From positions 1-51,785 of the forward strand of contig NZ_ACQT01000011.1 in assembly GCF_000175235.1 (NCBI RefSeq): a DNA stretch of 51,785 nucleotides. The letters run 5' to 3'. The notes under the pieces were generated by a model, which was not told where the DNA came from, did not search any database, and was given only the letters and a program-made list of their open reading frames with translations. Below, piece after piece: positions 26,480-35,527 of this stretch (its first letter is position 1; every line of letters starts with the position of its first letter). Position numbers and translations under genes: made by a program. The stretch comes from Acidovorax delafieldii 2AN. GTDB taxonomy: Bacteria > Pseudomonadota > Gammaproteobacteria > Burkholderiales > Burkholderiaceae_C.

Positions 26480-27726
26480 CGCGCCACGCGAGCAACAGCA
26501 ACACCGTGCTCAAGGTGCAGGGATTGGGCAAGGAATACAAACTCTATGCTTCACCGCGCGAGCGGCTTAAAGCCTTGGTAACGGGCCACGCCCGCCACCG
26601 CAGCCATTGGGCGTTGCGCGATGTGTCGTTCGAATTGCAGCGTGGCCAATGCATTGGCGTGATTGGCGATAACGGTGCGGGTAAGAGCTCGCTGCTGAAG
26701 CTGCTGGCCGGTACTTTGCAACCAAGCACGGGCACCATCGAGCGGGTGGGCCGTATTACAGCCATTCTGGAATTGGGTGCAGGTTTCCACCCCGATTTCA
26801 GTGGGCGCGACAACCTGTACTTCGGTGGTAGCCTCATCGGCATTGACCACGCCGAAATGGCGCGGCTTGAGCCTGGGATCATCGAGTTCTGCGAACTTGG
26901 GGAGGCGCTGGATCGGCCGGTCAAGACCTATTCGTCGGGCATGGCGGTGCGTCTGGCCTTTGCGCTGGTGACGGCGGTGCAGCCCGATGTGCTCATCATC
27001 GACGAAGCCTTGGCCGTTGGCGACCAGCATTTTCAGAAAAAGTGCGTGGAACGCATCATGGAATTCCGCAGCAATGGCTGCACGATCTTGTTTTGCTCCC
27101 ACAGCCCCTACCACATTCGCCACCTGTGCGATGTGGCGCTATGGCTCAAGGGCGGGCAGGTGGCACAGTTTGGCGCTACCGAGCCAGTGCTCGCGGCATA
27201 CGACCACCACACGCGCCAGCGTTTGGCAGATGAGCTGCCGGTGCACGAGCATTATGGTCAAGAGGCACCGCAACCCGCACCTGCCGCAGAAGCACCGGTG
27301 GCGGCCATAGATGCAGGTAGCGCCTGCATTCTGTCGGTGGATGTGAAGGACTTGGGCGAAGCTCAGGGGGAGCGTCCACCGGTGCTGCATAGCAACGATT
27401 TGGTGGTAACCATCACGGCACGCGGGCGTGGCGACGAGCGTCCGAACATTGGCTTCATGATCGAGCAGTCCAAGGGGGTTGGTATCACCTCGCTGGCCAC
27501 GCATGAAGACGGTGCCGCACCAGTGCAGTTGGAGGATGGTAGTTGGCGTTCGGTGCTGACGTTTCCTGATTTGCCGCTGCACAGTGGGGACTACGTTATC
27601 AGCGCTTTCCTGTTCGACGAAACCGGATTGGCCGTCTACGACGAGTGGTTCCAGTTTCTGCATTTCAGCTTTATCTTCCCAAAGCCCTTGCCTGGGCTTG
27701 TTCGCTTGCCTCACCACTGGAGTTAG
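26476..27726 (+). CDS. wzt: O-antigen ABC transporter ATPase Wzt with C-terminal binding domain
   Basis: Wzt powers export of finished O-polysaccharide across the inner membrane with Wzm. The 416-residue protein has Walker A GDNGAGKSS (64-72), signature YSSGMAVRLAFAL, Walker B VLIIDEALAVGD and the H-loop SHSPYHIRHLC. The C-terminal 140 residues (about 275-416) form an immunoglobulin-like Wzt_C domain, which in known systems binds the modified non-reducing end of the glycan. This predicts a terminal modification, such as methylation, by the neighbouring methyltransferases. The start overlaps the wzm stop by four bases. Confidence 0.93.
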   Translation: MTRHASNSNTVLKVQGLGKEYKLYASPRERLKALVTGHARHRSHWALRDVSFELQRGQCIGVIGDNGAGKSSLLKLLAGTLQPSTGTIERVGRITAILELGAGFHPDFSGRDNLYFGGSLIGIDHAEMARLEPGIIEFCELGEALDRPVKTYSSGMAVRLAFALVTAVQPDVLIIDEALAVGDQHFQKKCVERIMEFRSNGCTILFCSHSPYHIRHLCDVALWLKGGQVAQFGATEPVLAAYDHHTRQRLADELPVHEHYGQEAPQPAPAAEAPVAAIDAGSACILSVDVKDLGEAQGERPPVLHSNDLVVTITARGRGDERPNIGFMIEQSKGVGITSLATHEDGAAPVQLEDGSWRSVLTFPDLPLHSGDYVISAFLFDETGLAVYDEWFQFLHFSFIFPKPLPGLVRLPHHWS

Positions 27727-27774
27727 TGTCTTTGCAGCAGGCTTGTTCCTGCGGAGCAGGATAATCCCCAAGTT

Positions 27775-28665
27775 ATGACAACTTCAAAGAATGCCCTCAG
27801 TGCGGGGCAGCAATTGTTGCAGGAAGGCCGCCAATTGCTGGCGCAAGGTGATAGGGTCGGCGCCGCACAGGTGCTGACTCGTGCGCGGGATGAACGCGAT
27901 ACGGTGCTGGCCGCCCATGCCCTGATTGAGAGCAACGATCTGGTGGGCTCGTTCACCAACATGATGGGGCTGGATTGCTCCATTGCTCCAGAAGACGATA
28001 TCTTTGGCTTTTTTAACAACCATCCTTCCAGCCATAACCCTTTGCGCGACTATCTGGCTGACGGCTGGCGAACCCTGGCGGAGCTGATGCTGCTCTTGGA
28101 GGCGGTGGACCAACCTTTGCTCAAGATACCGCGGGTGCTTGAGTTTGCCTGCGGTCATGGCCGGTTCACCCGCCATCTGGTCAAGGCATTAGGTGCCGAG
28201 CGAGTGGTCGTGTCGGATGTAGTGCCGAGCGCGGTGGATTTCTCGCAAAACACGTTTGGCGTTGGGGGATTCTTGTCCGCCAGCGTTCCTGAGGATGTGC
28301 AATGGCCGGGGCGCTACGATCTGGTGTTTGTTCTGTCGCTGTTCAGCCATTTGCCGCGTAGCACCTGGGCGCGCTGGCTCAAAGTACTGTATGAGGCGGT
28401 AGCGCCGGGCGGGCTTCTGATTTTCAGCACGCATGGAACCAAAGCGGCCAGATTCGATAGCGTTCAACTGGACGCGGAGGGCTTTTTCTTTGCGCCGTCC
28501 AGCGAGTCGCACGCCATTGATACACAAGAGTACGGTACGGCTTTCACTTCCGAGGCATTTGTGTTGCAGCGCATCGCAGAAACTTGCGGGGCTGAAAGCT
28601 TGGTACATCGGTCTCCCGTGCATTTTTGGAACCATCAAGACGCGTATGTGCTGCGGCGACGTTGA
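27775..28665 (+). CDS. SAM-dependent methyltransferase (polysaccharide locus)
   Basis: The 296-residue class I methyltransferase has a helical N-terminal extension (about 1-100) and motif I VLEFACGHGRFTRHLV near residue 121. Acidic motif II VVVSDVVPSA and motif IV YDLVFVLSLFSHLPRSTW follow. It lies 48 bp after wzt. Methylation of the O-polysaccharide or its terminal residue is a plausible role given the Wzt C-terminal domain; the substrate is not shown by sequence. Confidence 0.82.
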   Translation: MTTSKNALSAGQQLLQEGRQLLAQGDRVGAAQVLTRARDERDTVLAAHALIESNDLVGSFTNMMGLDCSIAPEDDIFGFFNNHPSSHNPLRDYLADGWRTLAELMLLLEAVDQPLLKIPRVLEFACGHGRFTRHLVKALGAERVVVSDVVPSAVDFSQNTFGVGGFLSASVPEDVQWPGRYDLVFVLSLFSHLPRSTWARWLKVLYEAVAPGGLLIFSTHGTKAARFDSVQLDAEGFFFAPSSESHAIDTQEYGTAFTSEAFVLQRIAETCGAESLVHRSPVHFWNHQDAYVLRRR

Positions 28666-28716
28666 TCCGGTGAGTAAGGGATGCACCGCTGACCACCGCC
28701 AGAAGGCGGTGCCCCA

Positions 28717-29574
28717 ATGAATTGGAGCTTACGATTGCAGGAGCGCGTGTGGGGCCTCGCTCCGTGGGACGCTGGTCGTATCACCGACGAGTGGTTTCGC
28801 GCGCACTTCGAATATGCGGCCGATGTGGTGCAGCACTGGATGGGTAATGTGCTGGATCTGCCCACGGCACGGCTGCTCAACTTCGGCTGCGGCGATGGCA
28901 TTACCGATCTCGCATTGGTGCTGCGCCACGGAGCAACCGCTATTCATGGTGTGGACATTCGGCGTGAATATGCCAAGCTGCCTCGCATTGCGCGCGAGCA
29001 ACTCGGAATGTCGCGCATTCCTGCAGCGTTGACTTTTGAAACCATTACTCCCAGCGCGCCGTTAGCCGGTAAGCGGCCTTTGGTGGACGGCATCATGAGC
29101 TGGTCCACCTTCGAGCACGTGCAGCGCGACCAGCTCGCACCAATTTTTCATGATCTGTATGCATGCCTAAGGCCGGGCGGGTATTTCTTCATACAGATCG
29201 AGCCGCTGTTCTATTCGCCTTACGGCTCACACTTGCGTCGTTATGACGATGTGCCGTGGCACCACTTACTAGCCACCGAAGAAGAATTGTGGAGCGTCAT
29301 TCAAGCCCATGATGGTCCGATTGATGCAGCAGAGACCGATTTTGGTTTTGCCGATTTTGGCGTGGATGGCTACAAGAAATTTGTATTCAACGAATACCGT
29401 GCGCTCAATCGCCTGACCGCCGACGAACTCGTGGCGATTACGACCGGTGCGGGTTTCAAGCTGGTACGGCAGGAGCGCAGAAGTCTCGACATGCCTATTC
29501 CTGTGGCACTGCGTGGCAAGTACCCTGATGATTGGTTGCTCAACAACGAAATTTTCTTGTTGCTGAGCAAGTAA
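28717..29574 (+). CDS. SAM-dependent methyltransferase (polysaccharide locus)
   Basis: The 285-residue protein has class I motif I LLNFGCGDGITDLALVL (about residue 49), motif II AIHGVDI and a Methyltransf_11-like segment (GIMSWSTFEHVQRDQLAPIF, CLRPGGYFFIQIEPLFY). It follows the first methyltransferase by 51 bp on the same strand and is probably cotranscribed. Substrate unknown; a surface glycan modification is inferred. Confidence 0.82.
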   Translation: MNWSLRLQERVWGLAPWDAGRITDEWFRAHFEYAADVVQHWMGNVLDLPTARLLNFGCGDGITDLALVLRHGATAIHGVDIRREYAKLPRIAREQLGMSRIPAALTFETITPSAPLAGKRPLVDGIMSWSTFEHVQRDQLAPIFHDLYACLRPGGYFFIQIEPLFYSPYGSHLRRYDDVPWHHLLATEEELWSVIQAHDGPIDAAETDFGFADFGVDGYKKFVFNEYRALNRLTADELVAITTGAGFKLVRQERRSLDMPIPVALRGKYPDDWLLNNEIFLLLSK

Positions 29575-29722
29575 AAGGTTGCGCTGCTTAACCGAGCCGG
29601 TGGAACGGCGTGCTTGTGAGCAATCGCCGCTACTTGCATGACCGTTAGTCGATAGTCAGGCTATTGGTCAGGGCCAGTCGTCACGCGAGCTCACTCAGAA
29701 CACTGCCACGTGTACCGGTTTT

Positions 29723-32700
29723 CTAGGCGCGTAACCAGTTCTTCACTCGCGTTTGCCAGTGCTGTGGAATGCGCTGGGCCACGCCCCGTAACAGTGGATG
29801 CGAGCGCAAACGTACTACTCCCGTGAGCAACAGCGACTTGGCTCCGCCGCTAGCGCTGGCAGGTGCAGGCACATGTTCCTGTAGAAACGCCATGGAAAGG
29901 GGCGCTGCCGTTGCGGCTAGGGGCACGCCTGCGAGATAGTCGCGCTGGTAGTGCCAGTCGCTGGCCATTGTGCCGCCTGCCTGCGCGGGCGGTTGGGGAG
30001 GCTGGCCCGTGGCAAAGTGCTGCTCGCGCAGGGTGCTGAACAGGTTCATGCATTCAGCCGCCGACATGTCCCAGCGCACCACCCAACTCCAGGGGCGGCC
30101 GGCCAGCCGTTCGGGGAAGGCTCCCAGGTCGGGCGCGACCACAGGCAGGCCGCCCTGCAGGCTGGCGCTGAGGGTGTAGCTGTAGGTCTCTGGCCATTGG
30201 GCTGGAAACCAGACCAGGTCAGGTTGCAGCCACTGCAGAAGGCCTGGCAAATCTTCGTCTTCATAGCTGCCATGCACGGTGAGATGGGCGCGTGGCTGCG
30301 TCTGCAGGTGGCGGTAGCCATAGCCCAGCAGATGAAATTCGATGGGCGCTTTGCGCCGGGCTGCCTCCAGCGCGGTGGCTTCGAGCAGGTCGGCTCCCTT
30401 GATGGCGCTGAGGGCGCCCAGCACCACAATCTTGAGGGGCGCACCCGCTGGTAGCGGCTTGGCGTGGGGCGTTGGAGGTGGTGGGGTATCCGGCGCCGCC
30501 ATGTCGGTATGCGGTATGGCGCGCACGCGCGCACCCGGGGCAAAGTCTGCGATCCGGCGCGCAGTGTCTTGGCTGGGTGCTATGACCAAGCGGGCGCCGG
30601 TGAGGAAATGCCGGTTGCGGTGGCGCCAGTCGGCAATGGTGCCTCCACCCATGGGGGCAGGGTCCTGCGGCGAACAGCAGGTGCACTGGCCGGGCGCAAG
30701 TTCTCCGGCATAGCGGTTGTCGCTGCCCGTCATCGAGATGTGCGTGCAATAGCTGTAGAAGTCGTGGGCGGTGAAGTCGTAACCTACCCCCAATTGGGGG
30801 GGGAGATCCAGAATGAGCGGGTCGTGGCCCAGCAGGTGGTGGTAATGGACATGCCGAACGCCCAATTGAGTGAGGGCCTGTAAGAGGTCTTCGTATTGGT
30901 CCGCGAGCCGGAAGACAAGCTGAAAGCCTTCGTCCTTCCCTGCACTCTCCAGGCGCACGCAGCGATCGGGGGCCGGGGTGAGTGTTAGGAAGACGGCCTG
31001 GTCGCTGAGGTGCTGGGCCAGTTCGCGCATATGGCGCACGGTGCCGCCGGCGCGGTCGTGCAGCACCGCCAACACCACGGGTAGTCGGGCCTGAGTGATG
31101 CGTGCCACATCCAGCGCCAGGCGGTAGGGGCGGGCAGGGTCTGCCTGGACAAAGGCCATTACGTCGCGCTCGTAGCGCGGGTGCAGGCGGCGCAGCGTCT
31201 CCATGGCGGCCTGTTCGCGCGGGCTCTTGCTGTCGCCAAAACTCACGCCGCCGGTATGCAGGACGAAGGTGTCCAGCAGGTGCAGGTTGCGCCAGCCGGC
31301 CGCTGCTGCACGCTGGCAGAAATCGTTTTCCTCGCCGTAGCCCTTGCCGAAATTCTTGGTATCGAAGAGCCCCACCTGCGCCAGGCAGTCGCGGCGGATG
31401 TACATGCAAAAGCCCACGCCGGTGGGCACGTCAACGACTGCGCCAGGGTTGGTTTGGGCGCAAAGCGCATCCAGCCGCGCAGTGTCGTAGCCGGCCGGCA
31501 AATTGTTGTCTTTGCAGAACCGGGGATAGCTGCAGATGGTGGCGTTGTTGGAAAACGGCGTGACCGAGGCCACTTTGCTGTCGCCATAGGCTGCGCGGCG
31601 AATGCGGTCGAGCCAGTCGTTGGCCACTTCGGTGTCGCTGTTCAGCAGCAAAACGTCGTTGCTCTCGCTCAGGGCCATTCCACGGTTGACGGTGCCTACA
31701 AAGCCCAGATTCTCGGGGTTTTCGAGCAGAGTAATGCGCGCGTCCTGGGCTGCACGTTCGCGCAGCCAGGCCGTCACTTCGGGTTCAGGGCTGGCGTCGT
31801 TGATGATGATCAGGCGGTAGGCGGTTTGGCAGGTGCTTGCCAGCACAGAATCTATGCACAAGCGGGTGTCGTTCAGACCACGGTACACGGGGACGATGAT
31901 GTCGACCACCAGTTCTGGCGGGGTCATCGGCACAGGGCGGGCTGTTGTGTTGGAGTGTGATGATCGCGGGGCGCGGCCCAGCAAGCGGTCCAGTCGCATC
32001 TTGGCGTGGACGATGGGACGGGTAGCGCGGAACACGGTGGAGGTTTCGATGGTGTGAAGGTGTTGGGCCAGTTCAGCCAGATCGCGCTGCAGGCGGGTGG
32101 CTTCCTGCTGCCAAGTGGCACGTTGGCGGGAAGCCGCCTGGGTGCTTTCTTCCAGGAGGATGTTGCGGCTTTGCGCCGTGGAAAGGGCTGTTTGCACCTG
32201 GCTCAGTTGCTCTTGCAGATGTGCCTGCATCTCGCGTGCGCCGCTTTCCAGCTGGACAATCCGGTCGTGCAGCGGCAACACCGTCGCCGACAGTGCCACG
32301 TAGTCGGCCGACATGGGCCAGCCGATCTCGACCTCAAGGCTGCCGCCACCGGGGGTGCAGCCAGCCAGGATGTCGCGGGGAATGGGTAGTTCGAACCAGG
32401 GTTCGTCTCCGGCCAGCAATAGCAAGGTGGCGCCCGATGCCGCGGGCATTGGGGCCTGCCAGACGATCTGGCTATGGGGCGTGGCAGCAAGCAGCGAGCG
32501 GGAGTCGGCTGTGGCCGACCACTGCCACAGTTCGGCTCCATCGGCGCTACGCAGCGCCAGGCGGTACAGGTGCATGAAGCCGGGCCGGTCGGCCGGGTCC
32601 AGGCGCAATTGGGTGATCGGAAGGGGCTGGCCGGGCAGTTCAAAGCGCAGGGTTTGGCGTTCCTCACCAATGACGCCCGACGCAGTGAATTTGTGCTCTT

Positions 32701-33493
32701 CGCTGTAGTGGCCGCCCTGGCCGATGTAGAGCTCGGCACTGAAGCGTGCCTGGGCACGCGAAGCAGTGAGTGCTGTGGGCACTTCGGCCTGCTGGACCTG
32801 GGCTGCAGGCTGTGCCACGCAAATGAACTGGTAGGTCAGTGCGTCTGGAGCGCCCAAGAGGTGCCTCGCCACGGCAGGGGGCAGACGGTCGAAAGCGACG
32901 TCGAATTCCGACTCGGGCAATTCACGGGCAATGGTGTCGATCACCTCGATGGCCCAGCGTTGCTCGCCCAAAAAGCGTGCCAGTGAGCGCCGGGTAAAGA
33001 AGCGCAGATGGGTGCGGTCGAGCAAGCCCTCTTCGCGGTAGAGGAATTCGCCCTCCAGCAGCTCGGCAATGAGGCCAATGTACCCGGCGTTGGGCACTGA
33101 AATCAGCACCCGCCCCTCGGGCTTGAGAAGCTGCCGGCAGGCTGCCAGCACCTGCTCGGGCCGGCTGAGATGTTCAAGCACGTCGGCGCAGACGATGAAG
33201 TCGTAGAGTTCGCCAGCGAAAGTTCCAGCCAGGTCGCACAATTCCAGGTTGTCCACCACCACGCGCCGATAGTGCGGGCGTGCGTGCGTGGCCTCGGCTT
33301 CGCTGAGCGTCACGCCGTCGACGGTGCAGCCGCGGGTTGCAGAAAGGTGCTGTCCTAGTGCGCCACTGCCGCAACCCAGGTCGAGCACCGTGGCTCCCGG
33401 GGCCACCAAGCTTGCCAGAACCGACAGCGACGTGCGTTCTCCCGGCGTGATGCTGCGCAGATATACGTGCAAATCTTCCAATGAATGCGTCAT
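29723..33493 (-). CDS. Giant trifunctional protein: methyltransferase, GT2 and GT4-type glycosyltransferase
   Basis: The 1256-residue protein contains in order a class I methyltransferase (about 1-225, VLDLGCGSGALGQHL, LISVPN) and a beta-rich module (about 240-415). A coiled coil follows (about 425-500, Gln/Leu-rich). The GT2 domain (about 525-775) has DIIVPVYRG, IIINDASPE, LLLNSDTEVANDWLDR and GYGEENDFCQRA. The C-terminus is a GT-B/GT4-like domain (about 830-1256) with VLAVLHDRAGGTVRHMREL and KIVVLGALSAIKGADLLE. Such fusions assemble O-polysaccharide, with a coiled coil that can set chain length. I place the start at ATG 33493; the open frame further upstream is unlike protein and overlaps the divergent gene. 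Confidence 0.85.
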   Translation of the reverse strand: MTHSLEDLHVYLRSITPGERTSLSVLASLVAPGATVLDLGCGSGALGQHLSATRGCTVDGVTLSEAEATHARPHYRRVVVDNLELCDLAGTFAGELYDFIVCADVLEHLSRPEQVLAACRQLLKPEGRVLISVPNAGYIGLIAELLEGEFLYREEGLLDRTHLRFFTRRSLARFLGEQRWAIEVIDTIARELPESEFDVAFDRLPPAVARHLLGAPDALTYQFICVAQPAAQVQQAEVPTALTASRAQARFSAELYIGQGGHYSEEHKFTASGVIGEERQTLRFELPGQPLPITQLRLDPADRPGFMHLYRLALRSADGAELWQWSATADSRSLLAATPHSQIVWQAPMPAASGATLLLLAGDEPWFELPIPRDILAGCTPGGGSLEVEIGWPMSADYVALSATVLPLHDRIVQLESGAREMQAHLQEQLSQVQTALSTAQSRNILLEESTQAASRQRATWQQEATRLQRDLAELAQHLHTIETSTVFRATRPIVHAKMRLDRLLGRAPRSSHSNTTARPVPMTPPELVVDIIVPVYRGLNDTRLCIDSVLASTCQTAYRLIIINDASPEPEVTAWLRERAAQDARITLLENPENLGFVGTVNRGMALSESNDVLLLNSDTEVANDWLDRIRRAAYGDSKVASVTPFSNNATICSYPRFCKDNNLPAGYDTARLDALCAQTNPGAVVDVPTGVGFCMYIRRDCLAQVGLFDTKNFGKGYGEENDFCQRAAAAGWRNLHLLDTFVLHTGGVSFGDSKSPREQAAMETLRRLHPRYERDVMAFVQADPARPYRLALDVARITQARLPVVLAVLHDRAGGTVRHMRELAQHLSDQAVFLTLTPAPDRCVRLESAGKDEGFQLVFRLADQYEDLLQALTQLGVRHVHYHHLLGHDPLILDLPPQLGVGYDFTAHDFYSYCTHISMTGSDNRYAGELAPGQCTCCSPQDPAPMGGGTIADWRHRNRHFLTGARLVIAPSQDTARRIADFAPGARVRAIPHTDMAAPDTPPPPTPHAKPLPAGAPLKIVVLGALSAIKGADLLEATALEAARRKAPIEFHLLGYGYRHLQTQPRAHLTVHGSYEDEDLPGLLQWLQPDLVWFPAQWPETYSYTLSASLQGGLPVVAPDLGAFPERLAGRPWSWVVRWDMSAAECMNLFSTLREQHFATGQPPQPPAQAGGTMASDWHYQRDYLAGVPLAATAAPLSMAFLQEHVPAPASASGGAKSLLLTGVVRLRSHPLLRGVAQRIPQHWQTRVKNWLRA

Positions 33494-33566
33494 CCCGGGA
33501 TTATGACGGCGGGCCCTGTGCATTTGTAACAGCGGTGCAAGCCGGAGCAGCGACAATGACGCCTTG

Positions 33567-34352
33567 ATGAATGCTGTCCTACCCCCATCGCGCGGCCTTG
33601 TGGTTTCCGTGGTCAGCCATGGCCACGGCGCGCTGGTGCAGGCCCTGTTGAATGATATGGCGCGGCTGTGCGCCGCCACCGTGCAGCGCGTGGTGTTGAC
33701 GCAGAATCTGCCCGAGCCTGAGCCCCTGCCACCACCGCAGGGTTGGCCATTTGTGTTGCAGTGTGTCAAGAATAGGACCCCCCTGGGTTTTGGTGCCAAC
33801 CACAACAGGGCGCTGGCCGGCGCGACCGAGCCCTTTGTCTGTGTACTGAACCCCGATATCGGTCTGGTAGGGCACGACCCTTTTGCCCAATTGACAGAGT
33901 CCGCAGCGCAGCCTGGAACAGGCTGCGCATACCCCGTGCAGCTGGATGCCCATGGGCGGGTACAGGACAGCGAACGCGAGCTGCCCACGCCCTCGGCACT
34001 ATGGCGCCGGCGCTTGCTCGGGCGCCGCGAAACCCGCGTCGACTGGGTGAACGCTGCCTGCCTCGTTCTGCCGACGACGGTCTGGCGCGCCGTGGGTGGC
34101 TTCGACGAGGCCTATTTCATGTACTGCGAGGATGTGGATCTGTGCCTGCGCGTGCGCCTGCAAGGGGGGGCGCTGGTGCGCGTACCTGTGCAGGTGGTGC
34201 ATGCCGGGCAGCGCGCCAGCCACCGGCGCTGGGGGCATCTGCGCTGGCACGTGCGCAGCCTGCTGCGGTTGTGGCGCTCACCGGTGTATGGCAGGGCACG
34301 CCTTTTGTTACGTGGAGAAACCGGTGGCGCGGGTACCATCGGCCGCTCATGA
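33567..34352 (+). CDS. Family 2 glycosyltransferase (rhamnosyltransferase-like)
   Basis: The 261-residue GT-A enzyme has VVSVVSHGHGALVQALL at the N-terminus, LGFGANHNRAL, the metal-binding VCVLNPDIGLV and FMYCEDVDLCLRVRLQGG. These match WbbL/RfbF-like rhamnosyltransferases, which would use the dTDP-rhamnose made by the upstream rfb genes. It diverges from the giant glycosyltransferase with 73 bp between starts, and overlaps the next gene by four bases. A TTG three bases upstream is an alternative start. Confidence 0.85.
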   Translation: MNAVLPPSRGLVVSVVSHGHGALVQALLNDMARLCAATVQRVVLTQNLPEPEPLPPPQGWPFVLQCVKNRTPLGFGANHNRALAGATEPFVCVLNPDIGLVGHDPFAQLTESAAQPGTGCAYPVQLDAHGRVQDSERELPTPSALWRRRLLGRRETRVDWVNAACLVLPTTVWRAVGGFDEAYFMYCEDVDLCLRVRLQGGALVRVPVQVVHAGQRASHRRWGHLRWHVRSLLRLWRSPVYGRARLLLRGETGGAGTIGRS

Positions 34353-35455
34353 TTTGGTTGTCTTTGGTGGCTTTTCTGGTGGCGGTGCTTGCAGCGGGAC
34401 TGATCGTTCGCTGGATGAGTGGTTCTGCGTCCGTGTATGGCGAAAGCATGCCGCAGCGCTTTCATCTGGGCGACGTTCCGCGCCTGGGCGGTGCGGCAAT
34501 GCTGCTGGGCCTGGCGTCGAGCTGGGCGCTGGGGGTTGCCCAGACGCAGCCCCGCTGGGGTGACCCCGGTTCGCTGCGGCTGGAGGGGTGGGTGTGGATG
34601 TGGTTGCTGGCGCTGTTGCCCGCCGCCGTGAGCGGCATCGCTGAAGACCTGACGCAGCGGCTCACGGTGCGTTACCGGCTGGCGTTCACCGGCATGTCGG
34701 GGCTGCTGGCTATTACGCTGCTCGACATGAGCGTGCCCCGCCTGGGAATGCCGTGGCTCGACACGCTTCTGGTTTGGGCGCCGTGGCTGGGCCTGGCCAT
34801 CGCCCTGCTGGCGGTGACCGGCCTGCCCCATGCCTTCAACATCATCGACGGCTACAACGGCTTGGCGGGCATGGTGGCCATCATCGTCTGCCTGGCACTC
34901 GCCCATGTGGCACTGCAGGTGGGCGACCGGGGCTTGGCGGCGCTGCTGGTTTCCACCGCTGCGGCGACCGGAGGGTTCCTGGTGTGGAATTACCCGCGGG
35001 GCATGTTGTTCGCGGGGGACGGCGGGGCGTACATCTGGGGCGTGGTGATCGCGCTGGCCAGTGTGTCGCTTGTGCAGCGCAATCCCGAAGTTTCCCCCTG
35101 GTTTCCACTGCTGCTGTTGATCTACCCAGTGTGGGAGACTGTTTTTTCCATTTACCGCAAGACGGTTCGCGGGGTGTCGCCCGGCGTGGCCGATGCGCTG
35201 CATTTCCACCAGCTCATCTACCGGCGCATCGTGCGCAGCGTTTTCCACAATGACGAGTCGCGCCGGGTGCTGATGCGCAACAACCGCACCTCACCCTACC
35301 TGTGGGGCTTCACCGTGCTCACGGTGGTGCCTGCCGTGCTGTTCTGGCGCAATACGCACGTGCTCATGGCATTTTGCGCGCTGTTTGTGGTGAGCTATGT
35401 GGTGGCCTATCTCTCCATCGTGCGTTTCAAGGTGCCCGGCTGGTTGCGGCGCTGA
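34349..35455 (+). CDS. WecA/MraY-type polyprenyl-phosphate glycosyl-1-phosphate transferase
   Basis: This 368-residue integral membrane enzyme has about ten hydrophobic helices. It carries the conserved family motifs: FHLGDVPRLGGAAMLLG, FNIIDGYNGLAGM, GMLFAGDGGAYIWG (catalytic Asp) and ALHFHQLIYRR. It transfers a sugar-1-phosphate to undecaprenyl phosphate, the first step in O-polysaccharide assembly on the lipid carrier. Together with Wzm/Wzt this indicates an ABC transporter-dependent pathway. Its start overlaps the GT2 stop (ATGA). Confidence 0.93.
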   Translation: MIWLSLVAFLVAVLAAGLIVRWMSGSASVYGESMPQRFHLGDVPRLGGAAMLLGLASSWALGVAQTQPRWGDPGSLRLEGWVWMWLLALLPAAVSGIAEDLTQRLTVRYRLAFTGMSGLLAITLLDMSVPRLGMPWLDTLLVWAPWLGLAIALLAVTGLPHAFNIIDGYNGLAGMVAIIVCLALAHVALQVGDRGLAALLVSTAAATGGFLVWNYPRGMLFAGDGGAYIWGVVIALASVSLVQRNPEVSPWFPLLLLIYPVWETVFSIYRKTVRGVSPGVADALHFHQLIYRRIVRSVFHNDESRRVLMRNNRTSPYLWGFTVLTVVPAVLFWRNTHVLMAFCALFVVSYVVAYLSIVRFKVPGWLRR

Positions 35456-35527
35456 GCGGCGGGCGCGGCGCCTGCGGGAATGCGGCACAATTTGCGCCTC
35501 ATTGTTTTCTCCGGATGGCACGCCTCC

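Noticed and set aside
33494-33988. 165-residue N-terminal extension of the giant glycosyltransferase frame
   Set aside because: It has low-complexity, Cys/Trp-rich translation and overlaps the divergent GT2 gene; the methyltransferase domain begins right after ATG 33493.
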